A DNA stretch of 64,000 bases, from assembly GCA_037043015.1 (NCBI GenBank), contig CM073324.1, positions 7,089,013-7,153,012 of the forward strand, in the 5' to 3' direction. Positions 45,048 through 56,721 of the stretch are shown here, one piece after another. The translations under genes and the position numbers were made by a program. Under the pieces are notes generated by a model, which saw only the letters and a program-made list of their open reading frames with translations, ran no database searches and was not told the DNA's origin. Positions within the stretch are counted from its first letter, which is position 1. Each line of letters starts with the position of its first letter. The DNA comes from Bryum argenteum (Eukaryota > Streptophyta > Bryopsida > Bryales > Bryaceae).

Positions 45048-47676
45048 TCAGTTCTGAGCCAATTGCTCAGGATCAGGAGAATTCTGAGCGCGGTAAAGCA
45101 AATTCTCCAACACAACATCGAAAGCATCCTTAAAAGGCGACATTTTAGCACCCGGCGCAGCATAAACGATCTTCGGAATGATCTCATTCACGATCACACG
45201 CTGCATCTCCGCACGCACAGCGGGATGAATCGCCTTCAAAACCTCCACAACATTCACTTTCCCGGCTCTTACATCCGTTTCGGAGACATACACAGACCAC
45301 GAGCTTGCGTTTCGTGGAAGATGCCAGGGATACTGCAAGTACGCAGTACAAGGATGAAACAACACGGGGATACACCCCGCCACGAGAGAATCAAACACAG
45401 ACCTTCGTGTCGGCGAGTCACCCGGCGGTTGCATACAAAACTCCGAGTCCAGGAACACTCTCGTCACGTAGGCTGGAAGCAAACACTTGTCCTGCTCACA
45501 TTCCACAAACCAGCAACTTCCCGTCGCGTTTCGACACTGGCCTATGAGCGTACTCCTCACATTACTCGGATCGAGATGTCGATCCTTACCGACAAAGCTC
45601 ACGAGATGGGTTCGTTTTTGATTCTCCACATGGCTTAGCCACTCTCGCATATCGTCACTCGACTTCGGATGGAAGAATGTGGGGTGGGGTACTCCGATGT
45701 CATTCTTGTGCCATGGGTTCCTCTCTATCAACAGCTTCGTCACTTTCTGCATCTCAGGAAACTCGAGGAGCCTGCTTCCCCAATCGCCTGTCATTTGACG
45801 GCGAAAGTCCCATGAAATCTTTCCCAATACCAAAACGTGATCTTGACCCTGGTGTCGGTTCCACGACGGTTGAAGCTCCAGCCAGCGGATCAGTTTCCGT
45901 CCGAGTGCATCTCGATTGGCATTCGTGGCGTTCAAAGCCCAGTGCCACCGAATGACATCGAGACCACCATAATACGGAATATAAAAGAGTGATGCCTGCT
46001 CAGGATCGTCCGTTCGGCACTGATAGGAAAGGATTCTGGCATGGGAGACAAGCTCTAAAGAGTACTGGTGGGTGTTGTACCAGGATTTCGGAGGTTTGAG
46101 GATCCGGGAGTCGTTGATGGCTGTCCCGAAGCCGGAGTTTTGAAAGTAGGAGCAGAGGCCGAACCAGGGGAGGAGCGAGTCGCATCGTTCAGCCAGGTCG
46201 ACGTTAAACTCGGATGGGAGGTTGTAGACGTAGATTTGTCGGCCCTTGCAGCTTGTGGGTGGTGAGGACTTAGAATTTTCTGCAAGGGAATGGGCCCGGA
46301 CTTGGTCGAGGACTCGGAGTGCGTAGCGGAAGCCGTTCGTGTTGAGGTCGCCGGTGATGCGAGTGTCGCCGGCGTGAGCGCGTTTCTCGCTTTGCATCAG
46401 CGCTGCGGACAGCTTCGTGCGCAGGATGTCCATCTCTTCCATCTCCGGTGGCTTGTCTTCCTCAGATGGAGAATTTGAAGGTTCTTCTTCTTTTACCAGC
46501 GTCCTTCTTGGGGCTTTACTGCCATGGCTTGCTGACTTTGTTTGCTGATCCTTCACACTCACCTGGCTTTCCTGCAAAGTAAAGCCTTTTAGATCAATCT
46601 CTGCTCACAAAGGTCTTCTTTTGACATCCCTTACAGCCAGGTACACATTGAATTTGTAATGAAATGAGTGCCTCGTGTGCCTTCCTTTATGTTGACACAT
46701 TCGGCACTGATCAGTCTGCTCAGCCAGATGCTTATTCTTTCACTAAATCAGAAAGGTCTTCTCTGTCTACTTTGTTTGGGCAATTCGTTGAATTCGCAAA
46801 TTCCCAGGTGCTTGCACACAAGTGCTTCTCTATAATATCACTATCCTGGTAGTAACATCCTCTCTAAACGGAATTCTAACCCCCTGATAATGCAGGAATA
46901 TTGCCATTCTAACAAAATGAGATCTTGTACATCCTTTAGAGACAGGCACACACTGAATCTATTACTTTTTATTTTTTCCTTTTCGGGTTGACACAAGTTT
47001 ACCAGCCCTAATTTTCCATACTAATAAACATTCCTTTCATTGATCAAGCGAGATGCTTCTCGCTTTGCAGTATCACACACATCTTCCTTTGACATCACAT
47101 TGCATCTATAGTGAAATGGATGCCTGTCATGCCTTCCTGATTTGGTTGACACAATTTCAGGAGCCCTACTTTTCCACTACACACACCCTTCTTACAGACA
47201 GCAACTCATCTAATTGTAACTGGTGTGAACAATATAATACCTGGTATTGCTTATTACATCTACGACTGTCCTCTAGCTCCAGAAATGATCTACTTCCTAT
47301 CTACTTTCGGATGGCACAAGACTAAAAAAGATTGTCGAAGATTGTCCAAGAAACAGACAATCTTGCACAATTTTGACGAGAGCTTTCGCACGAGTGAGGT
47401 GGGTAGGGAGCAGCAGTCAGTACTCTACGTACGTACCTGAGGATGATGCTTCAGGAAAGAAGAAGCTCCATTGTTGTTGTTGTTGTCTTGTGCACAGCTG
47501 GTGCACTGACGCAAGTAGAGCCGAGATTCGGCGGCAGGGTTGAAAGGCAACAAGCTGGAGGAGCTCCACACGATTCCCACCACAAGCAAACAACACGGCA
47601 GCAAAAACTTCATCCTGTTCCGCGCCGAAAACACCTTGTGCCCGAAACCTTGCGGCAACGCATTCTTGTCCCCCAT
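45048..47676 (-). CDS. Exostosin-domain GT47 glycosyltransferase (MUR3/XLT2-like clade)
   Basis: Golgi type II membrane glycosyltransferase. GT47 clade A enzymes such as MUR3 and XLT2 add galactose to xyloglucan side chains; the exact acceptor here cannot be read from sequence. Two exons: 47676-47437 and 46571-45048, phase 0, 587 aa. A short cytosolic tail leads to a signal-anchor helix at about 23-38 (KFLLPCCLLVVGIVW). The stem is Asn- and Glu-rich (about 65-185), and the exostosin domain runs from RQIYVYNLP (191) to about residue 545. Conserved blocks include FYIPYYGGLD, FCMQPPGDSPTRRSVFDSLV and AGCIPVLFHPCTAYLQYPWH, the nucleotide-sugar-binding region. The ATG at 47676 is the first in frame; the frame is open further upstream but without ATG. 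The intron (46572-47436) holds degenerate repeats of about 180 bp. A GAA-rich microsatellite lies in the probable leader. Confidence 0.92.
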
Positions 47677-47856
47677 CGCTACCAACCTCTCAATCAAACA
47701 CCCATTCTTGATCCCCCCATAGCTCCCGATGATCTTTCTACTAAGCTCCCAACCCACTCCATGCCGAGCAAAGTCACCATGCAAGATGCAAAGAGACTAG
47801 TGGCGTTAACTGTAACTGCAGTGAACACTAAGTACGTAACGCCGGAAAGCAAGCAA

Positions 47857-47908
47857 GCTTCTTCTTCGTCTTCGTCTTCGTCTTCGTCGTCTTCTTCTTC
47901 TTCTTCCT
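47857..47908. repeat. TTC/TCG microsatellite in the GT47 leader
   Basis: About 50 bp of (CTT/CGT)CTT repeats on the plus strand, which is (GAA/GAC)n on the transcribed strand, roughly 180-230 bp upstream of the GT47 ATG. GAA tracts in leaders are common in plants. Length variation between individuals is likely. A (CAA)n run follows near 48055. Confidence 0.8.
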
Positions 47909-48129
47909 TCACTGTACTAAAACGTTCATGGTACAAGTGCAGTGATTTCTCTACAGCTGCAAAAACCGAAGGAACGCCATGCACTCACTCACTTCCCAGT
48001 CCACGTCGAACTCTCTATCGCACCATTAATGGCATTGGAAGAGGTCAAATCAGGCAACAACAACAACAACAACAAGGAGCTTGTCTGCACTCAGAATGTC
48101 AATTCAACCACCCTGTATTAGCACATTGA

Positions 48130-48677
48130 TCGAATCCTGACTGGATTTTAGGAAAACCATATAATATTACTGGAAGTGGGTGATGGGTGATATTAAAGAG
48201 CGAGGTCTATCATAGCTGTAGCCTCGCATGCAATGAAAACAAGTATTAGAGGTGGCAGAGAGGGGGACTCATTCATTAGTTTTGTACGTGAAAGGGCCTG
48301 CCATGGCAATAATATTGAATCGCTTCCCTGCCAAAAAGCTTTTGCCGGTGGTGACACTGACATCAAACAGGGTATCAACCAGTGGGGGGGGTCCGGTTCT
48401 CAATTTCAACTGTCTCTTTGAAAAGTCAGGCTTGGTTGGCATCAATGCGTTTTGATCATTGGAGTTTTGGTAACTGAATTTTGTTTGAACAATTTTGAAG
48501 TTTGAAAGTGTTCTTGGACATCATGATGAAATTAGAGGTTTTTTTAATGCAAGTGGGATGTGTACTGGTTTGTTATCATTTAAGTTTGTACAACTCAAAA
48601 AATTAAGTTTACTTCCACTACTAATGTCTTGTATGATTGCATCTAGTGTTGGACTTGTCACTTTTATCGAATCGTGA
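48130..48677. other. Intergenic; no recognised gene
   Basis: Sequence upstream of the GT47 gene with short frames only and no domain or repeat end. It probably contains the distal GT47 promoter. Confidence 0.4.
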
Positions 48678-48681
48678 TTAA

Positions 48682-49654
48682 CACTCAAACGCACAAGATG
48701 TCGAGAAAAACGACATTTTGGACGAAAGGTAGAAACTTTGAAGAGGCATAGCTTCTTATTTAAAAGTTTGTTTTGGACGAGTCACTTGGGTTGGGTCCCG
48801 AATCATGTCGAGATTGCGTGGTGAAATTTGCAGACTTGTGTAATGGAGTATGAATAAATGGCGGGCATTTTAGAAAAGGCAGCTCTTCTTTTTGAGTTTT
48901 CAAAAATCGGGCATGTTTTACCATTGTAAGGGAATTATGGGAAAACGAAATGGTTCTTCATGGATTTTTTTTTTACATAATCATGATTTGTAGATGAAAT
49001 TGAACGACTTTGTAGTTGGAAGATTTTTGATCCAAAAACTTTTGGTACTGGATTTTCAATGATGTTTCTACAATGGAAAAAGTGAAAAGTGGATGATTTT
49101 GAGGAGCTATAACTCCTTCATACACCATTGGATTTTAACCTTGTTTTTTGGGGTAGGTTTCAAATAGAGTATAGTTTGAGTAGCAAAAACTTTGGCCCAA
49201 TCAAAGGTGTTTTGAAGATATGGCAAGAATTTGAGTGCAAGGGGTGTGGATTTGGACCCTTATTCCTTAGTTAATATTTTGGCAGTTTTTCTCCCTTGCA
49301 AGGCTACTATTCGAGCCAAGAATTTTTTTTGATGAATTTTTTGTACAAGAGTGTTATTGAGATGAGGTTGCAAGTAGTTGGTGACTTTTTCATTGCAATA
49401 TGATTGTTGATAGCATTTTCACTTCAAAGTGAGAAAGCTAAAATTCTCTTATCTTTTTTTGAGTACTAAAATGTTATTACCGTATCTCACAATCTATGAG
49501 GCCTCATGACTCCAAATTTGATCCGGTTGGCCTACAACAATTATACTTCAAGATTGTATGGTTGAGATCTAAATAGCTTGCCTTCAAATTTATCTATGAC
49601 ACTTTGCAAAAAATTATGTTTCTAAGCTCTAGACCCCCTTCAGGCGTTCAAGGG
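48682..49654. mobile_element. TTAA-flanked DNA transposon, non-autonomous (copy b, 973 bp)
   Basis: TTAA at 48678-48681 and 49655-49658. The left end CACTCAAACGCAC and right end GGCGTTCAAGGG are diverged inverses. It is collinear with copy a at 11382 (974 bp), with shared blocks such as AAAAACGACATTTTGGA at the left and TTCACTTCAAAGTG near the right. It lacks a transposase ORF. Confidence 0.7.
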
Positions 49655-49658
49655 TTAA

Positions 49659-50782
49659 GTTGTACTTTTCTCTTTTAAGAGTGTAGATGAAGACACTTTA
49701 AAGTCAAGTTCAAAGATACACTTTAAGAATGGAGAAGTGAGTGTTTACATGTCGTGTCATTGATTTGAAGTTTGAGGCACTCTTTTTGGTAATTAGGTCA
49801 AACATGACTGCAATACCATGTTGACACAAGAACCATAAAGTACGTTCGTTTAATAATGATGACGATGCAAATCTCCATACATGGATGGACCCAAATATTG
49901 ATATCCAACATGTAGTTGTAATAGATGGATGTACAATGTAGGATAATAGGAGGTCCGACAAAGTCTACTTCTAAAAATATCAGCCGAATTGATTGGGAAA
50001 CTATGTTGAAAAAAAAAAAAAAAAAAAAAGAACTTTTGTATATAAGAAATCAAAATTTACTTTTTACAGAAATTATAAGAAATTGCCAAACATGCTCTTT
50101 TTAAATTAATTAATTAATTAATTGGCTAAATATAGCTAAAGGAGCTATTAACCTAAGGTGTATGTTACCCGCTTAGGCTAGGTATGAACTACCACACTGT
50201 TCTCCCTAAGAGAACGACTAGTAATCTCACCTTCACTACCGTAGTCCACCCAACTACGGTGAGGGGTTTCTGGATCTTGTTATATGGGTACCTCAAAGCC
50301 CTTTTGGAGAATACCATTTTGAAAATGTCTAAGGGACTAGTGGCTAGGTAGGAATCAGCATAGTATTAACCAACAGAGGGGTTAGCAGCTCCATCATTGG
50401 TGTGATGACCTCGGGACATACATCCAAAAATAGGTCGAATGAACACTATATTCACGTCGGCCTCTAAATAAGTTGGAGTTTCTATTCTTCTAATTTCATC
50501 AGTGGTTTACGACTTTCAACCACACATTCAAGAATAGGTCAAACAAACACTCTACCACAAAATAGGATTCAACTTCTCACTCTTAACATTTAAGAATAAA
50601 CAAACACCCCAAAATTTTAAAACAAGCCTCATGAAGATGCCTAAGAGATGCTTGGGGGTCCCTATTCACACAGCGAGCGAACATGTCAGGGTTTAGGGTT
50701 TAACGCTTGAACTAACACCCTGCCAGAGATTGCATTCCGAAGTGAGCTTGCAATTCGATCCATCATCAAACAGGCGAGCATC
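49659..50782. other. Intergenic; dispersed repeat and A-run, eIF2A promoter at right
   Basis: Contains an A-run of about 20 near 50010-50028, a (TTAA)n stretch near 50105-50120 and the dispersed repeat at 50225-50330 (opposite strand to 33430-33580). The last 100 bp are the probable leader of the eIF2A gene (AACCCTGACATG-like and TTTAGGGTTTAACGC near 50695-50705; the latter resembles the telo-box AAACCCTAA found in promoters of plant translation genes). Confidence 0.45.
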
Positions 50783-53700
50783 ATGGCTACTCCACCGCCT
50801 CTCAAATTCACCGGTACGCACTTCTCACCTCCACATTCCCATTCTTTCAGCATATCAATCGCATAAGCGATTCCAGTAACACCAATTCTGTCCTGCAGTG
50901 CGAGGTCCAGAAGGTCTCTCGTTGCTCTCCGGACCCCCTTTCAACGGGGAGCCTGCATCCACAATCGAAAAGTAAGCCCCTATCTCCCCTTATTCCCCAT
51001 TTCAAATCTCAGGCTCTCTCACAATCGATCCCAGTTTACTCTGGAGAATCTCAACTGAGGCAATTAGCTGTGGTTCGATCATTTAGGGACTGGACTAAGA
51101 GGAGTTTCGACTCTCCATTTCCGATCGATTCCAGCTCATCCTGGAGACTCTGAATTGAGCATTATTCCTTTTGAAGTGGTTCGAGCAATTAGGGATTGGA
51201 CTAAGAGGAGTGTGTGTGTGTGATTGTTGTGGGTAGGATTCCATGCAGTGCATCGAAGTTCAATGAGGACGGGACGAGATTAGCAGTAACAACGCCAGAT
51301 GCTGTAATTCTTTATGACACCGACACTGGTAAAGAAGTGATGAGAATTGCTGCAGCCGGTGTCTCCTACACGGCCTTTTCGCCCTTGGGGACTTATTTGC
51401 AGACGTTTCAGAAACCGCAGGGGCAGCAGAAGAATTTGAGTCTGTGGGATCTGAAATCGGGGGCTGTTGTGTTTCAGCAATTCCAGAAAATTGTCACCAA
51501 AGCCACATGGTCAGTGTCCTGGATCCCTTGCTTCTTCTTGAATCGCTGTAGTAGAGATTGCAGATTAGATGTTCTATCAATTGCTGCATGTAAGCTTCTC
51601 GAACAGCCTTGAAATCAATGTAGGGTTCAGGGTTCAATGGTCTAGATTCTTCTTGTACACAATCCTGAGCTAAGGTTCCAGGAATTAGGGTTCTACATCA
51701 GAGTCATTCATTTCCTCCTAGTCTGTAGGTGGCTTGTTTGTATTTGGGTTCATTCAGGTAGATAGGCCTACAAGTGGACGCTTCTTTCATTTCCTGCGTT
51801 TCCCTGCTCATGGGTGACTTAAATCAATAGCTAGTCTACTTATAGGTGCAGTAGCTAGAGTTCAAAAACTGCACTGCTGAGTTTAATGCTGAGTTTAATT
51901 AGTGTCCCTAACACTAATTCTCACTGATCGATATTCAAGTGAATATTAAGATAAGTTTGTGGTAGAATTCAAGATGAAGTATGATACTAAGTGATTTACA
52001 TTGATCAAGTGGTGTGCATTCATTTGGCCTCAAATGTTTGAAAAGAATCTCCTTCAGTGAACCTTGACACTATTCATGTTTTTACAGTAAACTTTTTATG
52101 GTACAGTGGTATCCACGTACCGCTTTAGAATGGTAAAATTGATGAAATCTGCTGTTTCCGTGTCAGGCCAGTCATTCAATTCAGCGACGATGAAAGTGTA
52201 GCATGTCGGCTAGTAACAAACGAGGCACACTTGTTCGATGGACATGATTTTTCAAAAGGCATCAAAGATAAGCTTCGGCTGCCAGGAATCGATGGAGTTT
52301 CACTTGCACATTCACCTGCTTCACATATTGCGGCATATGTGCCGGAGATTAAGGTTGGTTGATCAAATTTTCCATGTGAATCAAATCACCGTCTTCTTTT
52401 TTATTTTCTTTCCTGGTTAATGATGACCCATTTCTAAATGCCAGGGTGCTCCAGCTAATGTGAAGTTATACGAAGTGGCCAATGTGAGTCAAGCTGAACC
52501 AGTTGCGAGACGAAGCTTCTTCAAGTCGAATACTGCTCAACTCATGTGGAACAAAGGCTCCACTGGCGTTCTGGTCTTGGCCACTTCGGATGTTGATAAA
52601 ACGAATCAAAATTACTATGGAGAGTCTCGGTTGCACTTTTTGACTAGTGATGGCCGCCATGAAGGAGCTGTTCCTTTGAGTAAGTCCTCAACTCCTAAAG
52701 TCGATCAACCTCCAATTGATCAATGTGCAATCTTATACTTGATCTTGAGAATTTCAGCTTTTTGGAGGATCTTCTTAGATTGTCCGATTACTTTACTTAC
52801 CAAGTTTCATAATTTTTGACCGTACTTATCTTGAGTCAAAATTTCATTCTTTTGTAAAAAGAACATTTTAGTTATGGCTCTTTTCAACTAGAGGGGTAAG
52901 CATCATACCAATCAGTTTGCGGAACACATTTTCACTCTTAATAGCAGGGAACAGTCAATTTTTTGGTGAACGCACACAAGCAAAAACCTTACTCTTGACT
53001 TTGTTGATTTCTCAGGTAAGGAAGGACCTATTTATGACGCGCAGTGGTCTCCGAATGGCAAAGAGTTTCTGGTGGTCTATGGGTGTATCCTATCACTACT
53101 ATGTTTAAGTTTTTTTTGCTGTTGAAGATAGATGCAACCAGATGTTATTCTGTTGGCTTCATTCAGAGGAAAGAAACCAAGTAGGAGTTTTTGTGTCGTT
53201 AATCACTTGTTGGAGCATTTGGTTTTCTGTTATTCCTTGACTTCTTTGCAGATATGCCTGCAAAGGTGACCTTATTCAACAATGTGTGCAAGCCAATACA
53301 CGAGCTTGGAGAAGGACCGTATAACACCTTACGATGGAATCCTCAAGGCAGTTGTATCCTCCTCATATAGAATATGAATGTGCTTCCTTACTTCTTTGTA
53401 AAGCACTTCCCTCCTCCATGAGTATATAGCTTACAATTTAGTGGAACTGGACAGCTACTCTAATTCTTATCATGGTTCTTTACAGCTATCGGATGCAGAA
53501 TGCTTGTCTCTTTACTCGTAGTCTCGTCTTTGGCCTTAACGTTTTCTTCAGTTTTCTGCTTGGCGGGATTCGGTAATCTTCCGGGCGACGTGGTAAGTAC
53601 CCTTAACCTTGTTGTGAGTCAAATTATAACATAATTGTGTCTAACCTACTTTGTTATCATCAGGCATTTTGGCATCGGGAAACTCTGAAAAGCTTTCAGA

Positions 53701-55037
53701 AGATAAGAGCTCCTGTATCGGTTACATGTGAGTGGTCAGCTGATGGCCGCTACTTCATGACAGCAACAACTGCACCACGACTTCAAGTAGACAATGGGTA
53801 AGCCAACTTTCTTTACCTCGTGTTTGACTGCTCTCATCCACATCGTACCATAAATTGAAGTCAAACTAATTCTCTCAAGTCAATAATAAAGAGCCAGATT
53901 TGGGTTGTTTTGACTCAACCAAAATGGAACTTTGACCGAATGTATTTTGAACTTTCTAGAGTCAAAATGTTCTGATAGAATAATTGGGTAGTCTTGAGCA
54001 AGGTCTTAGGGTAGTATTTCTTAAAGCAAAGTTATAAAAGAAGTGCACATTGATTTTAGGAAGGATCATTTGGAGGTTGTATTCACTACGCTTTTGGGGT
54101 TAAATTCTATATCACTGAATGTTGGTTGGATGGCCGGTCCGGAACAGGTTGACGGTCTACAAATATGATGGTACTCTTCACTATCAGAAGAAATATGACA
54201 AACTTTATCAGGTTCGTTCAGTCCGTTCTTTGATGATTTTGAAGAAAAGTTTTTTTTTGTAATGAAGACCTCAAGTTCTGGTGTTGTGTACTTTTATAGG
54301 TTGAGTGGCGCCCTGCTGCAAGTGGAGTCTATCCAGACCGACCTCCGTCTCCTGGGGCTCGGAAGCCTGAAAGCAAGGTGGAAGCATCAAAGACTGCTCA
54401 ACCCAGCACAGGTAAGACCTGCCCTTACTTGATCAAAATACTGGCTTCTTAGGAGGGCTCACAAATCCTAAACCCTAAACCGTAATGATTCATTCGATAC
54501 TTTTTTCTAGCAGTGGAGGTGAGAATGTTCATCAACAAACAGAGCTTGTACTTTCATGAACATTATTGACAAAAGCATTCATTTGAAAGCAGTGTTGTGA
54601 AAATTCTTTTACTGTAGTTCTTTATATGGATTGTTTTGTCCAGGTACTAAACCAGGAGCATATCGTCCACCACATGCTGGTCAATCAGCTGCTACAAAAG
54701 CCATGGTAATGTGAATCTTATCGAGACAGAATCTGTGTAGCATCTTGTCCTTTCTTTCTTCTCTTGCGTCTCTCATTAACATACTTCCTTTTTATGCAGT
54801 TGTTCGGACTCGATGAACCGTCGTCTAAGGCGGGAGCAGGAGGGTGAGTAGCAATGACAATTGCAAACAATCAGTTCCTATATTTGCATATACAGTTCCC
54901 AGTAATATATATTTTTCAGGCGCATGTTTGTTGATTCGTTTGAGTGAAAAATGCACAGGTCGGCTGGTCTCAGCAAAAGCGCCTTGAAGAATCAGAAACG
55001 TCGTCAAAAGAAGAAAGAGGAAGGTGGGGCATCATAA
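50783..55037 (+). CDS. Eukaryotic translation initiation factor 2A (eIF2A)
   Basis: Cytosolic WD-repeat (beta-propeller) factor that can deliver initiator tRNA to the 40S subunit in a GTP-independent way. Fourteen exons: 50783-50813, 50899-50971, 51237-51509, 52167-52353, 52445-52679, 53016-53084, 53252-53353, 53552-53592, 53664-53797, 54148-54211, 54300-54411, 54644-54705, 54800-54843, 54959-55037. They sum to 1506 nt, 501 aa, a little shorter than the usual 510-580. Diagnostic stretches are VYGYMPAKVTLFNN, FFCLAGFGNLPGDV, RAPVSVTCEWSADGRYFMTA, AYRPPHAG (446-453) and the basic LSKSALKNQKRRQKKK tail. Introns 6 and 7 carry U12-type signals. The ATG gives MATPPPLKFT, with the propeller starting about 15 residues later. 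The gene converges on the receptor kinase gene. Confidence 0.95.
53085..53251 (+). other. U12-type intron 6 of eIF2A
   Basis: The donor reads T/GTATCCTATC and the branch region TTCCTTGAC (53233-53241), with the branch A 11 nt before the AG at 53251. Both match the minor-spliceosome consensus (GTATCCTTT and TTCCTTRAC). Using this donor rather than the GT two bases upstream is the only choice that restores the conserved VYGYMPAK frame. Confidence 0.85.
53354..53551 (+). other. U12-type intron 7 of eIF2A
   Basis: The donor reads T/GTATCCTCCT and the branch motif GGCCTTAACG (core CCTTAAC, 53534-53540), with the branch A 12 nt before the acceptor AG at 53550-53551. Splicing gives NPQGSFFCLAGFGNLPG, the conserved eIF2A sequence. 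It is the second consecutive minor-type intron. Confidence 0.85.
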
Positions 55038-56721
55038 ACTGGCTAATTTTTATGTTAGTAGCTAATTTATACATTGCTTAGTTTGAGGGTAGTGTGCCTC
55101 ATTGAACTCAAGTTGTGCACTGAAGGGCCACTCATAGCGCTTAATGCCACCTCAGCTTATTGTTGACTCGTGCGGCTAAATTGGTCTTCAAGGATTTGTA
55201 CCTCTCAAGTAAAATTTCACTTTTTGAATGCATCATAAGAAGGTGACCAATTTGAGAAGTTGAGTACAATGAGAGCTATAGAGAAAATTTTGTCGGAAGA
55301 TTTTGTTGGAATCAAGCCCCTCACGCTTACTTGGGTGTTTAAGGGTTTAACTATAAGCTAGTTGTCTTGGTCCTCAAAGGCTTTAGAAGAGGTGATTGAA
55401 TATGTGAATGGTGTATTATAGTTGAAAGGAGTTCCTTAAAGTTTCTGCATTGTCAAGTATAACTTTGCTGCAAGTTGGTATCAAGTTAAATGCTTAAACT
55501 TTTAAATCATTACACTTGTACTATGAATTTGAAATAATAAAATCGAACTATGTATAGATTGAAAAGTTCATGCTCATCCAATCCAATATGAAGGATTCAC
55601 ATAACAAAAGTAGAAATATCACTGCTTAATCCTACACTGTACACACCCAACACTATGTTCAATTGCCTTCCATAATGGAGACAATCAAAATGCCATGATT
55701 TAAAGTGTTCAAATCCAATGAATTTGGAGATAGAATGATATAAATAGTGAAAAGACTGTAATCACATATGACATGTCTTTTTGAACACTTCACTTTGATT
55801 GCAATGAACTCATAAACAATACAAACCATTTTCAGAAAACATATTCCATCTCTAAAGAACCAAATCTAATCAACAATAATCATGTCAAAAAATGGTGGCT
55901 TTAATCAATAGAGATTACAAAGAACTCTTAAAGTCCTAATTTATGCACATTGCTAGGCTATTATGAACTCCAAAAAAGAAAAAAGTAGAAAAACTTTTGA
56001 AAATACCCTCATAGACTACTAGTAGGTATCATACTTCCAAGCCATGTAACAAATTAAAATTTGCCCATCTCAACTAACTTAGCAATGCTATAAACACCCA
56101 AGCTACCAAAAAGCCAAAGCTCACCACATGGTGAACCTCTCCTTAATCAGTATGTACCTACAATCACAAAACAACATCACAACTTTAAATCATACTCACA
56201 AACAAAACATCAGATATACAAAGACCCCATTCTTTGGTGCAGTCAAATTACTCTTATTCTTTATCAACAAGTACCAACCATAAATAATTGTATTCAATTC
56301 AACAACACAAATATATTCATATCAACATACAGGATTCTAAAATGTTACAAGGAAGTACATTTCACTGTCCCCGTCCCGTTGGGCTCCTCATCCTTAAAAG
56401 GATAATTCATACATAACGTCTCTCTCATTCTTATTGGTAAATTGAAAACTCCTGTTCTTATTATGTACTAACTTTGCATCTTCAAAAGTTCAATAAGGAA
56501 CTCTTCCGTTCTTTCAAGTGAGAATCCTTCTCCATAAAATGCACATAACTCATATGATAACACTTTTTTCTATGAAAACATCCTGTTATCCTTATACATA
56601 CTGATATCAACAAAATCTGAATCTTTCTGGCAAGTTCCGATATACTGATCAGAGCATGCAAGGATACTCTTTGGCATTTGCCAACAACAAAGGGCTGGTT
56701 CTGTGCAGGCAATACCTTAAA
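55038..56721. other. Intergenic between converging genes; nothing recognised
   Basis: Includes the 3' UTRs of the eIF2A and receptor kinase genes. AT-rich, with no open frame, repeat or transposon end that I can support. Confidence 0.45.

Noticed and set aside
45063-45638. Plus-strand open frame of 191 codons
   Set aside because: Antisense shadow of the conserved GT47 coding exon.
47443-48129. Plus-strand open frame of 228 codons with a poly-Ser run
   Set aside because: It lies opposite GT47 exon 1 and its leader. The Ser run is just the TTC/TCG microsatellite.
50005-50030. A-run as the tail of a SINE or LINE
   Set aside because: No target duplication, Pol III boxes or reverse-transcriptase sequence were seen nearby.
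53083-53084. Upstream GT as donor of eIF2A intron 6
   Set aside because: It would break the conserved VYGYMPAK frame; the U12-type donor two bases downstream restores it.
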